DNA of 64,000 nt from Parus major (Eukaryota > Chordata > Aves > Passeriformes > Paridae). The DNA lies in contig NC_031770.1 of the NCBI RefSeq assembly GCF_001522545.3, positions 92,976,851 to 93,040,850 of the forward strand, in the 5' to 3' direction. Positions 50,142 to 60,800 of the stretch are shown here, in pieces (the stretch's first letter is position 1; each line of letters begins with the position of its first letter). A model generated the notes under the pieces. That model saw only the letters and a list, made by a program, of their open reading frames with translations, did no database searches and had not been told where the DNA came from. The translations under genes and the position numbers were made by a program.

Positions 50142-50529
50142 CTGCAGGGGCACAGCTGCCTCACCATGGTCTCACCACGGCCTGCAGGGGAATCTCAGCT
50201 CTGGTGTCTGGAGCACCTACTCCCCTCCTTTTGCACTGACCTTGGTGTCCCCATGTTGTTTCCCTCACATCTTCTCACTTCCTCCTCCTCCTCTCTGACT
50301 AGGAAAAAACTGTGCCCTCATTGTTTTGATTTTCTTCTTAACTATATTATCACTGAGGCATTACCAACCCCTCTAATTGTCCCAGCTTTGGCCAGCAGCA
50401 TGTCCATCTTCAGAGCCATTGGGGATCAGCTCTGCCAGACATGGTGGAAGCTTCCAGCAGCTTCTCACAGAAGCCACCTCTGTGTCCCCCACCCCACTAC
50501 CAAAAACCAGACCGTGTAAAACCAACACA

Positions 50530-52414
50530 GCAAGCAAGGAGCCTAAGGGAAGGGATGTGCTTAGCTGCCAGTTGCCAGACAAGTTGGTCTAAGTGGCTAT
50601 TGGGAACAAATCCAAAAGGTAAGGGCAATCTGTCAGCTCAGACCTATCCATGTAAATCAAAGTACCTGGACCTGGCTGAGAAAATAGGTAGATGCGTATC
50701 AGATGTCAGCTGCACTAAGCATAAGTGTGACCCACAGAAGAAGTGGAAGTGGAAAGGGCTGGGACCAGAGGATTGGGAAGAGGGATTCTGGGGTAGAAAC
50801 TGGGGCCAAGGCTGGGGGCAAGGCTTGGAGGGAGTATGGTCACTATGGGAGAGAAGAGATGTGACTATGGGTCATGGGTAGGGGAAGACACTGGAGCGAT
50901 CAGTGAGGGATGTATTGTAGGTAACTCCAGAAGGTCTGGAAGGAAATTTTGTAGAGAAAATCAATAAATACTGGGGAGGTTCTTAGGGCATTTGTGGACC
51001 AGGACAGACAAAGTAAGCTGCTCCCTTCCAAAGGACTTGATTGTCCTTTTAAATTTTGCTTTGATAAGGAGACTAAATATACCTAACTGTCCATTTCTTC
51101 GGCAGTTCTCTTACTCTTCTATGCACTATTCCCACCACCTTTGCCTACTCTTCTGCATTTCAGCAGGGAGTTTGGCACCTAGAAGACAAGTTGCTAAGAG
51201 GTTTGACAATATTGGCATCTGGAAAGAGGAAACAAAAACCCAACACAAGACCCCCACTGGAAAGGCAGCCATACAAGCTCAGCAACAATCAGATTTGTTC
51301 ATCTCTCAATCAGCACACATATTATGTTGAAATCAGCTCTTATACAAGCTGCTCCTACCCCAGCAGCTGGGATTTAGGGAACATGGGGGAGAGCCAAGCA
51401 TACTGTGAATAGGAAAGCCTAGCAGATGTTATCGAGGAACTAAAGATATTACTTGGGGTGGGAGGAAGTTTATTTATAAGGAACAAGAGGAGAGGACCAG
51501 GCTACTGCAACATATGAACATAAGTCATGAATCTGTAACATAGTTTCATTAGTTCCAGCATTAATCAAACAACTTGGTTGCTTTCCAAATACAATGTGCC
51601 ATTGAAAAGTTCAGTATAAACCTAATTTTGAACTAGTAAATTAGAGATCATTAAAGTAAATATTTAAGAAGATATTTAATACAATGGCTGATCTATACGA
51701 GGCATTAATTATAGTTTGATCATGAACAGAACACATAAATGTTTTCTTTGATTGTATCCCTAAAGTTTGCAGAGAATTAGTGATTTCAAAGTACTTTTTA
51801 ACCAGCATTGAAAAATCACAGTAAATTTTTTAACTGAACAGAGAAGCAATAAAGCACTGTTCTTACAACATTTCCCTAAAGCTTGACTGCCCTTTGGAGT
51901 ACTTTCAACCCATATACACAAGAAAGAATAAGACTTATACTGTACATTTTTATATGCAAACTATTTATTTCTTGTTCTTTTACCTGCTTCCTCTTTTCTA
52001 CCTGGTAGGTGGGAAATGTGAAGTTTTATCTTCCTATAACAATATAGCCATAAATTTAACTGTACTGAGTAAAGTGGTACTTTGTTTCTGTTATTGCCAG
52101 TCATCTGATTAGTACTTCACTGAAGCAATGGGAACAAAACTGCCTCTGACACATTTCATCCCCAGGATGTTTCTAGATTCATATACTCACATAGAATCAT
52201 ATTGCCAGTTATCTTTGAGAAAAAATAGCATGTTTACTGTACAAATTAAGACTACTTTTAAAGTAACATTCACTGACATGCTATATATTTAGTATTACTT
52301 ACAAGGTAGATTCATTAACACAAATAACTTCTAACCAGTGGTAGTTCATAGTTCCTGAGAAAACATAATCCAGCCATTTCAGGCAGTAAATTGGCTTCAT
52401 TTACATCCCATAAG
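50530..52414. other. Mostly unique DNA, GC-rich first part
   Basis: 50560-51000 is G-rich on the plus strand (many GGG and TGGG) and carries a tryptophan/glycine-rich frame ending near 50881. No family is recognised. The remainder is AT-rich and featureless. Confidence 0.45.
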
Positions 52415-53512
52415 GAGTTGGCTGGATAGCCAAAAAACTCAAGGAGCTATGGTCAATGGGCTCGATGTTCAAGTGTAAACCAGTGACAAGTGATGATCTT
52501 CAGGAGTTGGGATTGGGACTGGTGACATTTAATATCTTTCTTGGGATGTGGACAGTGAAATTGAGTGCACCCTAGCAAATCTGCACCCTGAGATCAGCTC
52601 AGTTGGTTAGATCATGAGGCTAATACCAAGGTCACAGGCTTAATCCCTGTGTGAATCATTCACTTAAGAGTTGAACTCAGTGATCCTTTTGGGTCCCTTC
52701 CAGCTTGGAATATTTGTGAAATCTGTGAAGTTTGTGGGTGACACTAAACACATTGGGTGTGGTGCAACTGACACACTGCAGGGAGGCAATCTCTTCCAGA
52801 GGGACCTTCACAGACTTGAGAGTTGGGCCTATGTAAACAAGGACCATGAAGATCAACTAGGCCAAGTGCAAGGTCCCACAGCTGGATCAGGGCAATCCCA
52901 AACACAAATGCAGGTGGGATAGAGAGTGGATTAAGGCTAGCCTTGAGGAAAGTCTATCTGGCAGACAAAAAGCTAAACATGATCTAGTAATACTCACTTG
53001 CAGCCCCAAAAGCCAACTGTATCCTGGGCTGCATCAAAATAATCATGGCCAGTAGGTCAGAGGAGGTGATCCTCTTCTACTCCACTCTCCTGAGACCCTA
53101 CCTGAAGTACTGTGTCTAGCTCTGGGGCCCCCAGCATAGGAAAGACAGGGACCTGTGGAGCAAGACGGGGCCACAAAGATGACCAGAGGTCTGGAGCACA
53201 TCTCCTATAAAGACAGGCTGAGAGAGTTGGGACTGTTCAGCCTGGAAAAGACACAGCTTGAAAAATCTACCCCTGAAAGAGTAGGTTTAGATTAGATATT
53301 TGGAATAAATTTTTCACCATGAGATTGGTAAGGCACTGGAACAGAAAAGCTGTGGATGTCCCATTCTTGGAAGCATTCAAGGACAGGCTGGACGGGGGTT
53401 TCAGCAACCTGGTCTAGTGGAAAGTCCTGCTCATGGCAGGGGAGTTGGAGCTAGAGGATCTTGAAGATCCCTTCCAACACAAACCATTCAATGGTTCTCT
53501 GATAAAAGTACG
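52415..53512 (+). mobile_element. CR1 LINE (late ORF2 to 3' end), interrupted by a SINE
   Basis: The first part (about 52415-52583) matches CR1 ORF2 from the 'ggctggatggcc...ggtgaatgg' region to GAGTGCACCCTAGCAAATCTG. The second part resumes at AAGTTTGTGGGTGACACTAA and continues through CAGAGGGACCTTCACAGACT, GGCCAAGTGCAAGGTCCCAC, TATCCTGGGCTGCATCAAAA, AGCTCTGGGGCCCCCAGCAT, TTTAGATTAGATATTTGG and ACCTGGTCTAGTGGAAAGTC to CCTTCCAACACAAACCATTC. It is the best-preserved CR1 of the window, although one block of the 3' UTR (about 53262-53282) is deleted and frames are broken. The two parts are contiguous in CR1 when the SINE is removed. Confidence 0.95.
52584..52728 (+). mobile_element. tRNA-Ile-derived SINE, TguSINE1-like, nested in CR1
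   Basis: The 5' head (about 52585-52657) aligns with tRNA-Ile(AAT). It has an A-box-like AGCTCAGTTGGTTAG (52596-52610), the anticodon-loop region GCTAAT and a B-box-like GGCTTAATCCC (52637-52647, expected GGTTCGATCCC). The 3' part, TTGAACTCAGTGATCCTTTT then GGGTCCCTTCCAGC and degenerate TTTGTGAAATCTGTG repeats, is a CR1-type tail, which lets CR1 reverse transcriptase mobilise it. AAATCTG occurs on both sides (52577-52583 and 52719-52725). The right copy may be part of the tail, in which case the target duplication would be GCAAATCTG versus GTGAAGTTTG. Pol III internal promoters are decayed; the element is probably inactive. Confidence 0.88.
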
Positions 53513-55466
53513 TATACGACAGGAAAAAGCCCCATTCAGGAAACCTATTCCATAAAAGGAGCATGGACACAAGGAAGAGCTCTCTAAAGGTATTCACACC
53601 ATAGCAAATGGTACAGTTCAGTATCTGTTACAGAGAAAAGCATTCCAGCACAGCAGAACTCTGCAACATGTCTGATCTAACCTGATTCAGAAATTATATT
53701 CCTTTTCATTATGTAATAGTCAACAAATCCAAAATTTGACAGTCTTTTATGTTGCAGGAAATTTTTCCTCAGTCATGGAATATGTAATAAACATTCACAG
53801 AAATCAACTTTTAGTAAAAGTGTCTGTCACAGGCATAATGAAACCTGCATTATGTTAAATATTATTAAAGCAAATGCATGTTTTTACCATCCAACAGAAA
53901 GTTTCCTAAATATTTGTCATAATTTTATTACTGATTCTCTTACAAGCTTGTCCTGTTACCTTTGCAAAGAATTTTCTCAGGCAGAAAATGAGAAGCAGGA
54001 CATGGACTTGTGCCACTTCAATAAAAAAAATAAACTGCAAAAGGTTGCTGCAACCTGTTAAGTCTCCCTCTTTGGCCTTTAGTCTGGATAATCAGTGATG
54101 GCTATTTTTCTGCTAGTTATTCTAAGATGTGATTCTTTCCCTCACAAAACAGCACCCAGCAAGGCTGGCTTAATATAAAAGGTTCACATTAAAACATGGC
54201 TGCATTTTCCTTTCTCTCAGAAACTGGAGAAAAGAGCACCGCATGTGAATTAGGTATGGTTTACAAAACTCTGGTGCATTTGAAATCTAATCATAAAACA
54301 ATGACTTGTGCTCAAAGGTTCATGTAAGAGCTTCCACTGTTTTGTCTCCAGTGGGTACCATCAAGAGCTTTTATTTTTTATGTTGACAGTTTACTGTTCA
54401 ACAAGTAGTTAGAGAAAAGACTGTGATTTTTCTGAATGTGAACAAGTAGCCATTGGGGGATGCAAATGTTATGTTAATGTACTCGTGGGTCAGAATGCTA
54501 TAATATACATTTTCATAGAGAACTGAAAAATATAGAACCTTTCAGTAAGCGATATACTTCACTGAAAGCCTGTACATAAGCTATGTAGGGTGTTACAACA
54601 TTATTGGAATACTGGAAAGCAAAATTCTTCCCTTAGCTTCCTGTTATCAGTTGTGGCTACTCATTTATAAGTTTATGGACTGAAAAAGATCAAAACCACA
54701 GTCAAGGCGTAAGAAACAAATGTTCTTCTAACCCATAATTTTGCCCAGGGGAGCAAAGTAACAATGATTAATAATTATATTAATGATCATTATTAAAGCT
54801 GCATAAGGGCTTCTTACTGCTTGAATACAGACTAGATCTCACTCTACCTATCTTGCCTTTGTCTTTAGTGCCATGTTTGCTTTTCTGAAGGGACATGAAG
54901 AAAGCTGATGTTCTGTGGTTGGGAGGACTAGCTTCAAAAAATGAGCTTCAGGATCCTATTTGCTGAAAAATAACACCCTCCTACAAGAGTAATTTCATCA
55001 AATTTATTTGTTTAATCTATGATTATAAAAGTTAAAATAATACTGGTACAAATCATCTGAGACCATTTTAATATATTAGATTTCAGTAGCTGAGGAATAA
55101 AGAAGGCTTTTATAAAACAGGAATCATGATACTCGAGTTTTGTTAAAATGACATCAGGAATGGTCATTAAATTATATTACACTTTCTAGGAAAATTAATA
55201 GGTGCTGTTGTGTAAGTTTAATAACCCTAAAATTTAGATTCCCATTAGTTACGAGTGCAATACTGGACAAAACATCCATCCATGCAAAATATTTCAACTG
55301 TAATATAACTTACTCACTTTCCCCTCACCTGAAGTAAAGTATTCATGTAATGATCTTTAATTCACTGCTCATGCTATCTAGAGTAAGAAGGTAGTTACCG
55401 AAATGCCTAGGGACAACAGTATAGGCAAGGCAAATTTCTGCTTTCCAGTGCTTGCACTGTGCACAC
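53513..55466. other. Unique AT-rich DNA, nothing recognised
   Basis: No repeat or coding feature seen. AATGATCATT (near 54783) is a short AT-rich palindrome. Confidence 0.55.
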
Positions 55467-55556
55467 AAAATCACAAAATCACACAACCACTAATGTTGGA
55501 AAACATGTCTCATATTATTGAGTCCAACCATTAATCCAGCACTACACAATCTGTCT
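55467..55556 (-). mobile_element. CR1 LINE 3' tip
   Basis: About 90 bp. AAAATCACAAAATCACAC are the terminal 8-bp repeats, followed by ACTAATGTTGGAAAACATG and TGAGTCCAACCATTAATCCA. This is the extreme 3' end of a CR1 in reverse orientation, an example of near-total 5' truncation. Confidence 0.85.
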
Positions 55557-55661
55557 CTTGTTTTAAGGTTCAAGACTGTTTGCCTGTACACACATGCTGG
55601 TAATTGAGTTTGGTGCTTCCATACAGAAATTATTCTGAGATATGCTTACTTCCCATCAGTG

Positions 55662-57120
55662 AATCCTAGAATTGTTTAGGTTGGAAATTACCTTTAAGAT
55701 CATAGATTTCAACAGTTAAACTAACACTGCCAAGTCTCTAACCATTTCCCTAAGTGCCACATACACACATCTTCTAAATACCTCTAGGGAGGGTGACCAT
55801 CACTACTCTGGGAAGTCTCTTGCAATGCTTGAAGGCAAAGAAAAGCCTGTCTTTTGCAATGCTTGAGAAACATCTAGGTTAAAAAAAAAAAATCCTAATA
55901 TCAAATCTAAACCTCCCCTGGTGCAATTTGATGCCATTTCCTCTTGTCCTATTGCTTCTCACTTGAAAGAAGAAACTGACCCCCACCCCACTCCTACCTC
56001 CTTTCAGTTAGCTGTAGAGAGAAGTAATGTTCTCCTGAACCTTGCTTTTTCCAGGCTAAGCCATCCCGGACCCCATCAGATTTGTGCTCCAGACCCTTCA
56101 AAAGCTCCACTGCCCTTCTCTGGACTTGCTCCAGCCTCTCAACGTCTTTCTTGTAGTGAGGGGCCCAAAACTGAACACAGGATTCCAGGTGCAGCCTCAT
56201 CAGTTCTGAATATAGGGGGAGTTTCCAGGCAGAAGCTGACAGAACCAGAGGACACAGTCGCAAGATGTGCCAAGGAAACACTGGTTGTATATTATGAAAA
56301 AGTTTTTTACAGAAAGAGTGATAAAGTACTGTAATTATCTGCCTGGGGAGGTGGTGGGGTCACCATCCCTGGACGTGTTCAAACAAAGATTGGATGTGGC
56401 ACTCAGTGCCATGGTTTAGTTGGGGTGTTAGGGCTGGGTTGGACTTGATGATCTTAAAGGTCTCTTCCAATCCAGTGATTCTGTGAAATTCTGTGAATTC
56501 TTTGAAAATCACTGCCCTGAGCCTGCTGGCCACACTGTTGCTGATACAGGCCAGGATGCCATTGGCCTTCTTGGCCACCTAGGCACACACTAGCTCATGT
56601 TCATCCACTGTCACCAGCACCTTCAGGTCCTTTTCCTCTGGGCAGATTTTCAGTCACTCTGTCCCCAGCCTGTAGCCTTGCCTGGGGTTGTGACTCAAAG
56701 GCAGGACTCTGTACTCAGCCTTATTGGACCTCATACAAGTGGCCTCATCCCACTGATCCAATCTGTCCATATCCTCCAGCAGAGCCTCCCTACTCTCCAG
56801 GAGATCAACTCCCACCCAGCTTGGTGTCATCTGCAAACTGACTGAGGGCATGCTCAATCCGCTTATCTAGATCACAGGTAAAGACATTAAACAGGACTAT
56901 CCCCAATAATGAGTCCTGGGAAACACCATTCATGACCATTGCCATCAAGATGTAACTCCACCACCACTCTCTGGGCTCTGTTATCTACTCATTTTCTTTT
57001 ACCTGTTGAACAGTGCACCTGTTCAAGGTGGAAGTAGCTAGTTTCTCCAGAATACTGTGGGAAGTGGCATTAAAGGCTTTAGTAAAAGCCCAGTCTCAAG
57101 ATGGTCTGCTCCAAGACCTT
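55662..57120 (-). mobile_element. CR1 LINE (late ORF2 to 3' end), interrupted by another CR1
   Basis: Part 1 (55662-56220) holds the reverse of the 3' UTR and late ORF2: TTTCCCTAAGTGCCACATAC, AAACCTCCCCTGGTGCAATT, CTTGTAGTGAGGGGCCCAAA. Part 2 (56500-57120) resumes with AAAATCACTGCCCTGAGCCT and continues through GCCATTGGCCTTCTTGGCCA, TTGGTGTCATCTGCAAACTG, GAGTCCTGGGAAACACCATT and GTTTCTCCAGAATACTGTGG into ORF2. The two parts are contiguous in the CR1 consensus order. A short direct duplication (TTGCAATGCTTGA at about 55820 and 55854) lies in part 1. The subfamily differs from the copy at 52.4-53.5 kb (CACATCTA/CTCCCCTGG type). Confidence 0.92.
56221..56499 (+). mobile_element. CR1 LINE 3' end nested in an opposite-strand CR1
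   Basis: A plus-strand CR1 tail: GAGGACACAGTCGCAAG, TGTGCCAAGGAAACACTGG, GGGGAGGTGGTGGGGTCACC, ATGTGGCACTCAGTGCCATG, GTTGGACTTGATGATCTTAA, TCTTCCAATCCAGTGATTCT, then GTGAAATTCTGTGAATTC as terminal repeats. The host CR1 sequence is broken exactly at this segment, so the nested copy inserted later. Confidence 0.9.
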
Positions 57121-57720
57121 ACCCCAAACCAAGGTAAGACTGACATGCTTTTAAGTCCCCAGATTCTCCTTCCAATCCCTCTTATAGATCCAATCCAGTA
57201 CATATATCCAATATAATCCAATCCAGCTCCATAGACCTGTGTGTGTTGAGCTGATGTAGCAGCTCATCAGTCATTTCCCCTTGGAATATGGTGTCTCCAT
57301 TCCGCTCCCTGTCCCTGTCTTCCAGCTCAGGAGGCTGGTACCCAGAGACCAACTGGTGTTACTGTTCAAGCTTGAGGTAAAGGGTGGAAATTCTCCTCAG
57401 TCTGCCTTTTGTTGCTGATGTAGTTATAGAGGTGGCAAGGAGCTACACAAAGCAATTGAGTCACCGAAGCTTGGAGGGCATGAAGATTGAAAAGACTATG
57501 ACAGCAGCCACCACTGTCTCTCAGGTTGCAGAGGATATAGTACAACAGCCTTCTTTGAACAAGGCATCGTGCCAAACCTATCATGCCAGACAAGTGCTTT
57601 TAACAGCTGCAATTAAAAAGATACCAATGTCTCCAGAGAAATATATTTTTCCTTCCTGCAAGTGCCTTTTTCTGCCATTCTCTCACTTTCATTCCTCCCC
57701 CATATGATAAAATCCGAAGG
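57121..57720 (+). other. Coding-like stretch of unknown origin
   Basis: GC-richer than its flanks. A strong acceptor (TCCCTGTCCCTGTCTTCCAG) ends at 57325. It is followed by 51 bp (57326-57376, 17 open codons reading LRRLVPRDQLVLLFKLE) and the donor GAG|gtaaag. Just downstream a 107-codon open frame without ATG at its head (GTG at 57384; internal ATG at 57480) runs to 57707. Its first two thirds have a balanced residue mix (around RSLEGMKIEKTMTAATTVSQ), and its last third becomes hydrophobic and looks random. I recognise no domain. It may be an old retrocopy, a retroviral scrap or chance. Confidence 0.25.
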
Positions 57721-60700
57721 TCCAAAATGTACAAATGAACCAGTGGCAGGCCTGACATTCAATATCTGGCAATTCCCACTGAGATAGCAAATGGTGCTTC
57801 ATGTTACTGGGAAGTGAACATTCCTCAGAGGATCCCAGCATATGTCTCACAAACCACACTTGAAATTGAAATTTTTTTCTGCTGCTGTACAGAATTCCAG
57901 TTTACATAATTTTAAATCATAACTCAGTAATTTCAGTTATAAGGTCAAAGGAGTATTAAAAAAAAATCCTAATAAGCTTAATCAATATGTTACAAGTAAT
58001 TTTAAAGCAGGGGATTTTTTTGCAAATAGCATCTACAAAAAAAATGTAACATAATATTTATGATTCAAGTGTTCCAAGCAAATCTATAATAACCTTTCCA
58101 CATAAAGGCTGACATGAATATTCAGATATTTTATTAGAAATATAACATCTAATTTTTCTCATAGATTTTACTATATATCATAGGAAGTTAACAAGCAAAA
58201 AGGAGCTGTTAATTGATATAGGAGATACCACAAATGTAAAGATATCAAATTAATTTCTGTTCACTGAAAAGGCAATGGTATATGGAGCTGTTGTGCTTAA
58301 CTTTAGTGAACTCTGAGATAGCTAAGAAAAAGTAAAAAATGGTTACAACTTTATTTAATATAAACTATGTCCTATCTTTTATTTTATGATGTCCTATATT
58401 TTAGTTTTCTACTTCACTAATACATTTCAGCAATTTATACCTGTAACAGTGGACTTTGCTTTATCAAATTGCAAAGAAAACAAGGAGAATTAATTGAATA
58501 CTCACAGTTACTTGGGGTATCAGTGATTTATCCATGCTGATCATTGTTTAGAGACAAACAGATAAAGCAGTCTTTAAGTGGTTAAGAGAAAAGCCACTGT
58601 AGTGGTGTATGAGAAAGGATGTTGAGTTTATTTTTTAAGAGCTAAAAGAGAATGATTTGAAGTCAATTTAATGTCCCCTACTGCGTCAAGTTGCTTGGAT
58701 GGTACATTAAGGCTTTGAATATTTTCAGTTTTTTAATCCTAGTCTTTCTGAACTGAGAGACATAAACTGAAAATAAACAGGCTTTTGCAGTACCTGAGGT
58801 CACAAGAGAAAAGAAATGCAGGTGAAAAGGCTACCAAGGCCAGCACATTGAGCCAAGGTATCATTCATAACCTCAGCAGTGTCAAAACCTTGCAAATTAA
58901 AGCCTCTGGCTCCTAACTCCTTATTTGTCTGGTGCAGATGGGGTCACTTCATCTTATGGCAGCAAGTAATTATGAAGACAAAAACTGAGATTTCTATGAC
59001 AAGAAACCTCTGAATTCTAAACAAATTACCTACATTTATACGATGATTTGAATATTAAGTCATACACATTTGATTAGACAAGAAAATTTTACTTAGCTAA
59101 TTGTTTTTATTTTTGTGAACACAGCACACTAGAGGACAGTAGAAAATTTCCTCTGAGATCTGCACAATAACAGCTTTAGAGCTGTGATATACACATACTA
59201 CATTCTTTGCCCAAATGAATGACACAAAGATTGCCTGTCATAAGTGAAGTCAGTGAACATTATATGGAAAAGACATCAGAACAAAGGAGATAATTTGCAG
59301 ATGATGTTAGTTCTGTGAGAATAAGAGTGTTATTTTATCAGTACAGAGTCAGAACAATAGAAATAATTTGCAGATAAAGTTTGAAAGAAAAGCAAGGGGG
59401 AAAACGGTATTTTTATCAAAGATAAAGTCTAAAGTTTGTGATGACTACTTTCCTGAAAAATTGGGATGATTCACAGCGGATAAAGGAAGCCAAATAAATA
59501 ATTCGTCTTCACCCAGAAACGTGTCAGAGGAAATCCACGGGGATTTGAAATAAATTGTTTCATAAGCAAGGGCTACAAATGCATTTTTATTTTGAGTTTT
59601 TGATTGGTTGGTGGGTTGGTTGGTTGCTGGGTTTTTTTGTTGTTTGTTTTCAATTATGTTCTGACTCCTGACATATCTTTTATTGTATTCTTGGTTCTCC
59701 GGGTGCACACAGTCCCTCATGTAGTAATTCCAGTTTTCTTCCATCCCTCTCTTACCTACGTTTCCCTAAACTCATCACAGTCCTCATCACAGGCTTCTTA
59801 GTAGCTTCTGTCCGGCTGTGTGCCAAGGCTGTGCACTGCCTGGCCCATGGGCACACACCCACTGCTTACACCGCTGACTTGGGAGTCAGGACTGAAGCCT
59901 TTCTGTCACTTTGATTGAATTTGTGTCTCTCTCCCTGTAGTTATAAAAATCTTCAGATCTTTGAGATCAGTGAGTTAACAAGAGTTTTGTTAAGAAGTTC
60001 AGTCCATTCTTCTGGGAGTTCCATCATGGGTGTTATGGAGAGCACCCCAGTTCCCCCAAGCACTGAACCCAGTCAGTGCCCGTCACAGACACAGCTGCAA
60101 CAGATATGTTGTCCTGCCAGACTGCACTGCTCATGAGCAAGCTGCTCATCAGCTATTCCCAAAAAGCTCCAAGCAGATGACTTGTTTCATCTTATACTTA
60201 TTTTCCCCCTTCTTCCCAAGCTATTCCTGTTTACAGGAATATTTCTGTTTTTCAACCCCTCCTAAATAAACTTCCCACTCTAATTTACCCTTACGTCACT
60301 GGCTCTGGTTTTGCTGACATTATACCCTTACTTGGTGACACTGATATAGTTGTCCTGATACTTCCTGCCTTGGTTCTTCGTTCTGTGTGACTGTGGGTTC
60401 CCTTCCTTTATCCATGGTGTTCTGCTGACTCTTACAAGGCCATCTTGTGAATGTCACCAAAGGACAAGGGAGGCCATGTGCACTGCTCCTGTTTGGCTAT
60501 GAGCACTCACAGCTCCTCATGTTATTATCTTGTCTAATGTGCAGTAGCCCAGGATCCACACACACATACCTTAACGTTTAAAGGGCAAGGTTTACAGACA
60601 GTCAAACTGACTGTGCATGCATATTAAGCTCAAAACTTAAGAACAATGGCACATTGTCCTGGTAAAATCTAACAACCACACAAAATCCATCTCGGTCCCA

Positions 60701-60725
60701 AGGGAAATGGAATTTCAGGAAACTC
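57721..60725. other. Unique DNA
   Basis: AT-rich to about 59700. A T/G-rich run (GGTTGGTGGGTTGGTTGG) lies near 59605-59650. 59800-60300 is GC-richer and holds an acceptor-like site ending at 59940 with an AATAAA near 60265, but no convincing exon or repeat. Confidence 0.5.
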
Positions 60726-60730
60726 CATAA

Positions 60731-60800
60731 GATAAGGGATAAGTGCCTGATAGATAAGAGATAAGAGAGATAGATAAGAGATAGATAAGAGATAAGATAA
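60731..60800 (+). repeat. GATAA-rich imperfect tandem repeat
   Basis: Eight GATAA pentamers (60731, 60738, 60753, 60760, 60773, 60784, 60791, 60796) in an AGATAAGAGATAAG-type array with 5-15 bp spacing. The units match the core motif of GATA transcription factors, but simple slippage explains the array equally well. Confidence 0.9.

Larger units (their letters stand above)
49405..50529 (-). mobile_element. Solo LTR, avian ERVL-type family (copy 2, with gap)
   Basis: About 1.1 kb including 245 N. On the plus strand it runs from TGTCATGGTTTGACACTGGC to ...CCGTGTAAAACCAACACA, so the sense strand is minus: it has TG...CA termini and AATAAA on the minus strand at 49577-49582. The flanks are GCAAA (49400-49404) and GCAAG (50530-50534), a 5-bp target duplication with one mismatch, as expected for ERVL. 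It shares with copy 1 the TTCATGACCTGAGG region, the minisatellite, the CAGGGGAATCTCAGCTCTGG block and the AAGCTTCCAGCAGCTTCTCA block. Its 3' terminus differs from copy 1, which suggests a different subfamily. It has no internal viral genes and no partner LTR in direct orientation. Confidence 0.87.

Noticed and set aside
49593..50519. Repeat-rich frames of 104-186 aa in several phases
   Set aside because: The 40-bp unit shifts frame by one per copy, so all three frames stay open by arithmetic; some frames cross the N gap.
46870..50529. A provirus with two LTRs
   Set aside because: The LTRs are inverted relative to each other, carry different 3' ends and enclose only host-like DNA with ancient LINE remnants.
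50560..50881. Tryptophan/glycine-rich reading frame as a structural protein
   Set aside because: It arises from a G-rich stretch next to an LTR, starts inside the LTR and shows no ordered repeat.
52585..52657. A functional tRNA-Ile gene
   Set aside because: The acceptor stem does not pair, the B box is mutated, and the sequence continues directly into a CR1-type tail, so it is the head of a SINE.
59941..59969. A 29-bp exon between a strong acceptor and ATCA|gtgagt
   Set aside because: Too short with a non-consensus last exon base and no supporting frame; probably chance.
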